From Campylobacteraceae bacterium (lineage in GTDB: Bacteria; Campylobacterota; Campylobacteria; Campylobacterales; Sulfurovaceae): a stretch of DNA of 6,373 bases. Where the stretch lies: contig JALVWV010000303.1 of the NCBI GenBank assembly GCA_027023145.1, forward strand, positions 1-6,373, in the 5' to 3' direction. Below the pieces are notes generated by a model. It saw only the letters and a list, made by a program, of their open reading frames with translations. It was not told the origin of the DNA and did not search any database. Of the stretch, positions 4,832-6,373 are shown in pieces. Position numbers and translations under genes: made by a program. Position 1 is the first letter of the stretch. Each line of letters opens with the position of its first letter.

Positions 4832-5890
4832 CTAAGCCGAAAAGTTATACGGTGGTCGAATGATACCCTTTTCGGTAATAAATCCGGCTATAAGCTCATG
4901 ATCTGTCACATCAAAAGCCGGGTTGAACACCTGGATATCCGCCGGAGCAATCTGCTGCCCCTTGACATAGATGACCTCATCGGCTCCCCGCTCCTCGACA
5001 ATGATCTCCTCTCCGGTCGGAGTATAGGGATCGATGGTCGAATAGGGGCACGCGATGTAAAACGGTACCCCATAATGCCGGGCATTGATCGCCAGCGAGG
5101 AGGTACCGATCTTATTGGCGGTGTCGCCATTGGCGGCAACCCGGTCGGCACCGACAATAATCAGATCGACCCGCCCCAGCTTCATCAGATACGAAGCGAC
5201 GCTGTCAGCGATGAGGGTCACATCGATCCCGAAGCGGTGCAACTCCCACGATGTGATCCGTGCGCCTTGCAGGAGGGGGCGGGTTTCGTTGGAGTAGGCA
5301 CGGAAGCGTTTGCCGTCTGCCCACGCGACGTACATGGGTGCCAGCGCAGTACCGATGCCGCCGGTGGCTAGAGCTCCTGCATTGCAGAGGGTCATGACAC
5401 CGCTCCCCTCTTCGATCAGCTCAGCCCCATGCTCCCCGATGAGGCGGCAAGTTTCGATGTCGCTCTCATGGATCGCCATCGCTTCGGCGCGCAAGGCAGC
5501 GTAGAGGGCTGCGGTGCCCTCTCTGGGAGGGAAAGCCTCGGCGATACCGACCATCCGCTTGAGTGCCCAGCTGAGGTTGACAGCAGTAGGACGTGAACCG
5601 TTGAGGTAATCAGCATTTTTATGCACCAGAGCTTCAAACGCATCCCGATCAAGATCGCGGTGTTCCTTGAGACTGATCAGCAGTCCGTAGGCTCCGGCGA
5701 TCCCGATGGCCGGTGCCCCCCGAACCTTGAGCTGGTAGATCGAGTCGTAGACTTGCTCGAGATTGGTCTGCTCCTCCACCACCTCTTCGGTTGGCAACCG
5801 TGTCTGGTCGAGAATGTAAAACCGGTCGCTCGCCGGATCAAACGAGAGAGCCCTCGGGATCGCGGCGAGACGGGCTTCTTTGGTTTCCAT
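4832..5890 (-). CDS. MtnA-family aldose-1-phosphate isomerase (5-methylthioribose- or 5-deoxyribose-1-phosphate isomerase)
   Basis: The 352-residue protein is a member of the eIF2B-like MtnA family and has the length typical of MtnA/DrdI. Substrate-binding RGAPAIG (57-63) and SRPTAVNLSWAL (99-110) are intact. The catalytic cysteine C169 lies in TLCNAGALATGG and the catalytic aspartate D249 in IIVGADRVAANGD, followed by NKIGT (259-263). NETRPLLQGARITSWEL (201-217) is also characteristic. It should convert a 5-substituted ribose 1-phosphate to the ribulose 1-phosphate. Sequence alone does not separate the methylthio- from the 5-deoxy- substrate, and many such enzymes accept both. The lack of mtnBCD genes and the presence of an aldolase in the operon favour a shunt ending in dihydroxyacetone phosphate. 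The start at 5890 is 2 nt after the stop of the binding-protein gene. AAAAGGA (5908-5902), inside that gene, is a rather distant ribosome binding site (11 nt), so translational coupling is likely. Confidence 0.93.
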   Translation of the reverse strand: METKEARLAAIPRALSFDPASDRFYILDQTRLPTEEVVEEQTNLEQVYDSIYQLKVRGAPAIGIAGAYGLLISLKEHRDLDRDAFEALVHKNADYLNGSRPTAVNLSWALKRMVGIAEAFPPREGTAALYAALRAEAMAIHESDIETCRLIGEHGAELIEEGSGVMTLCNAGALATGGIGTALAPMYVAWADGKRFRAYSNETRPLLQGARITSWELHRFGIDVTLIADSVASYLMKLGRVDLIIVGADRVAANGDTANKIGTSSLAINARHYGVPFYIACPYSTIDPYTPTGEEIIVEERGADEVIYVKGQQIAPADIQVFNPAFDVTDHELIAGFITEKGIIRPPYNFSA

Positions 5891-5892
5891 GT

Positions 5893-6373
5893 TTAAAAGA
5901 GTCCTTTTGTGTCGATGGGAATCCAAGGGTAGGTCAGCAGATCGACGCTGTTGAACTCGGGAAACTTGGCTCTAAGTTGTTTCATGTTTTTGATCCCCTC
6001 TTTTCGCAGTGCTTCGGCGGTGAAAAGTTTCGGCGGGATCAGGATCTCGTGCGGCACCTTCATCTTGGCGATCTTCAGGGCGATGGCCCGGACGGAGACG
6101 GCACCGATAGCAGCCGGGTTGGTTGCTGCCGTTGCTGCCCATGGGCTGTCGGGTTTGATCATCTCCTGGATATCCTGTGTGGAGATATCGGCGGTGTAGA
6201 CTTTGGCTTTTCGTCCCGTCTCACGCAGCGCCAGTACGACCCCTTTGCCCAGCTCGTCATAGGGGGCGAAGAAGGCATTGATCTCCGGGTGCGCCATCAG
6301 CACAGCTTTGACCTGATCGGCATTTTTGGCGGCAATGGGGGACTCGAGGGTACCGGTTTTGACGATCTCTTTG
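5893..6373 (-). CDS. Periplasmic sugar-binding protein of an ABC transporter (RbsB-like), C-terminal part
   Basis: This gene is partial at the right edge. The frame is open from 6372 to TAA at 5895-5893, giving about 160 residues. The visible segment matches type 1 periplasmic binding proteins (Peripla_BP_4, ribose/rhizopine/AI-2 group). KNADQVKAVLMAHPEINAFFAP is followed by YDELGKGVVLAL, the counterpart of the usual N-D-x-x-A-x-G-A helix. VYTADISTQDIQEMI and WAATAATNPAAIGAVSVRAIA then correspond to the hinge and second-lobe strands. A GTG at 6303 is not the start, since homologous sequence continues upstream. The C-terminus SVDLLTYPWIPIDTKGLF looks complete. It should capture a sugar for import. 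From the operon, free 5-deoxyribose, 5-methylthioribose or a related pentose is the best guess. The permease and ATPase genes are not in the window and may lie further right. Confidence 0.85.
   Translation of the reverse strand, partial: KEIVKTGTLESPIAAKNADQVKAVLMAHPEINAFFAPYDELGKGVVLALRETGRKAKVYTADISTQDIQEMIKPDSPWAATAATNPAAIGAVSVRAIALKIAKMKVPHEILIPPKLFTAEALRKEGIKNMKQLRAKFPEFNSVDLLTYPWIPIDTKGLF

Noticed and set aside
4496..5371. Long open frame (291 codons) on the plus strand across the regulator and isomerase genes
   Set aside because: It runs antisense through two genes with clear family motifs and across their boundary. It has no domain signature of its own.

Overview
The window looks like a chromosomal piece of a free-living Gram-negative bacterium of moderate GC, roughly mid-50s percent in most genes by eye. 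A stand-alone periplasmic protein that appears to carry two PilJ/NarX-type sensor domains resembles a family I associate with Campylobacterota (Sulfurimonas, Sulfurovum and Nitratifractor relatives). I infer that phylum at low to moderate confidence. No rRNA, tRNA, CRISPR array or transposase gene is visible.

Left part (1-2526, + strand): the three-gene AmmeMemoRadiSam module. It consists of the C-terminal end of an AMMECR1-domain protein (amrA), the radical SAM protein amrS, and the MEMO1-like metalloprotein amrB. The genes are collinear, but 185-203 nt junctions separate them. Each junction is filled by a related composite repeat: a heptanucleotide array that includes the upstream TAG stop, a core of small palindromes built on ACTTCAGT/ACTGAAGT, a second and different heptanucleotide array, and then the ribosome binding site of the next gene.

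Middle (2523-3314, - strand): an AT-richer gene for an exported protein of about 263 residues that resembles two tandem PilJ-type (type IV pili MCP N-terminal) domains with degraded signature motifs. It converges on amrB, and both stop codons share one CTAG.

Right part (3391-6373, - strand): a compact operon read from the right edge leftward. It encodes a periplasmic sugar-binding protein (N-terminus outside the window), an MtnA-family aldose-1-phosphate isomerase, a GntR/UTRA regulator and a class II (fuculose-type) aldolase. The gaps between them are 2, 27 and 10 nt. Isomerase plus aldolase is the core of the 5-deoxyribose / 5-methylthioribose disposal route (the DHAP shunt, drd or mtnA-ald2 type): a phosphorylated 5-deoxy-pentose is isomerised to the ketose and cleaved to dihydroxyacetone phosphate and an aldehyde. 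The binding protein suggests the free sugar is imported. A kinase and the remaining ABC transporter subunits are expected to the right of the window.

A possible link between the halves is that radical SAM enzymes generally release 5'-deoxyadenosine, whose breakdown gives 5-deoxyribose. An uncharacterised radical SAM module lies within about 2 kb of a locus that could consume that sugar. They are on opposite strands with a gene in between, so this is a hypothesis only.
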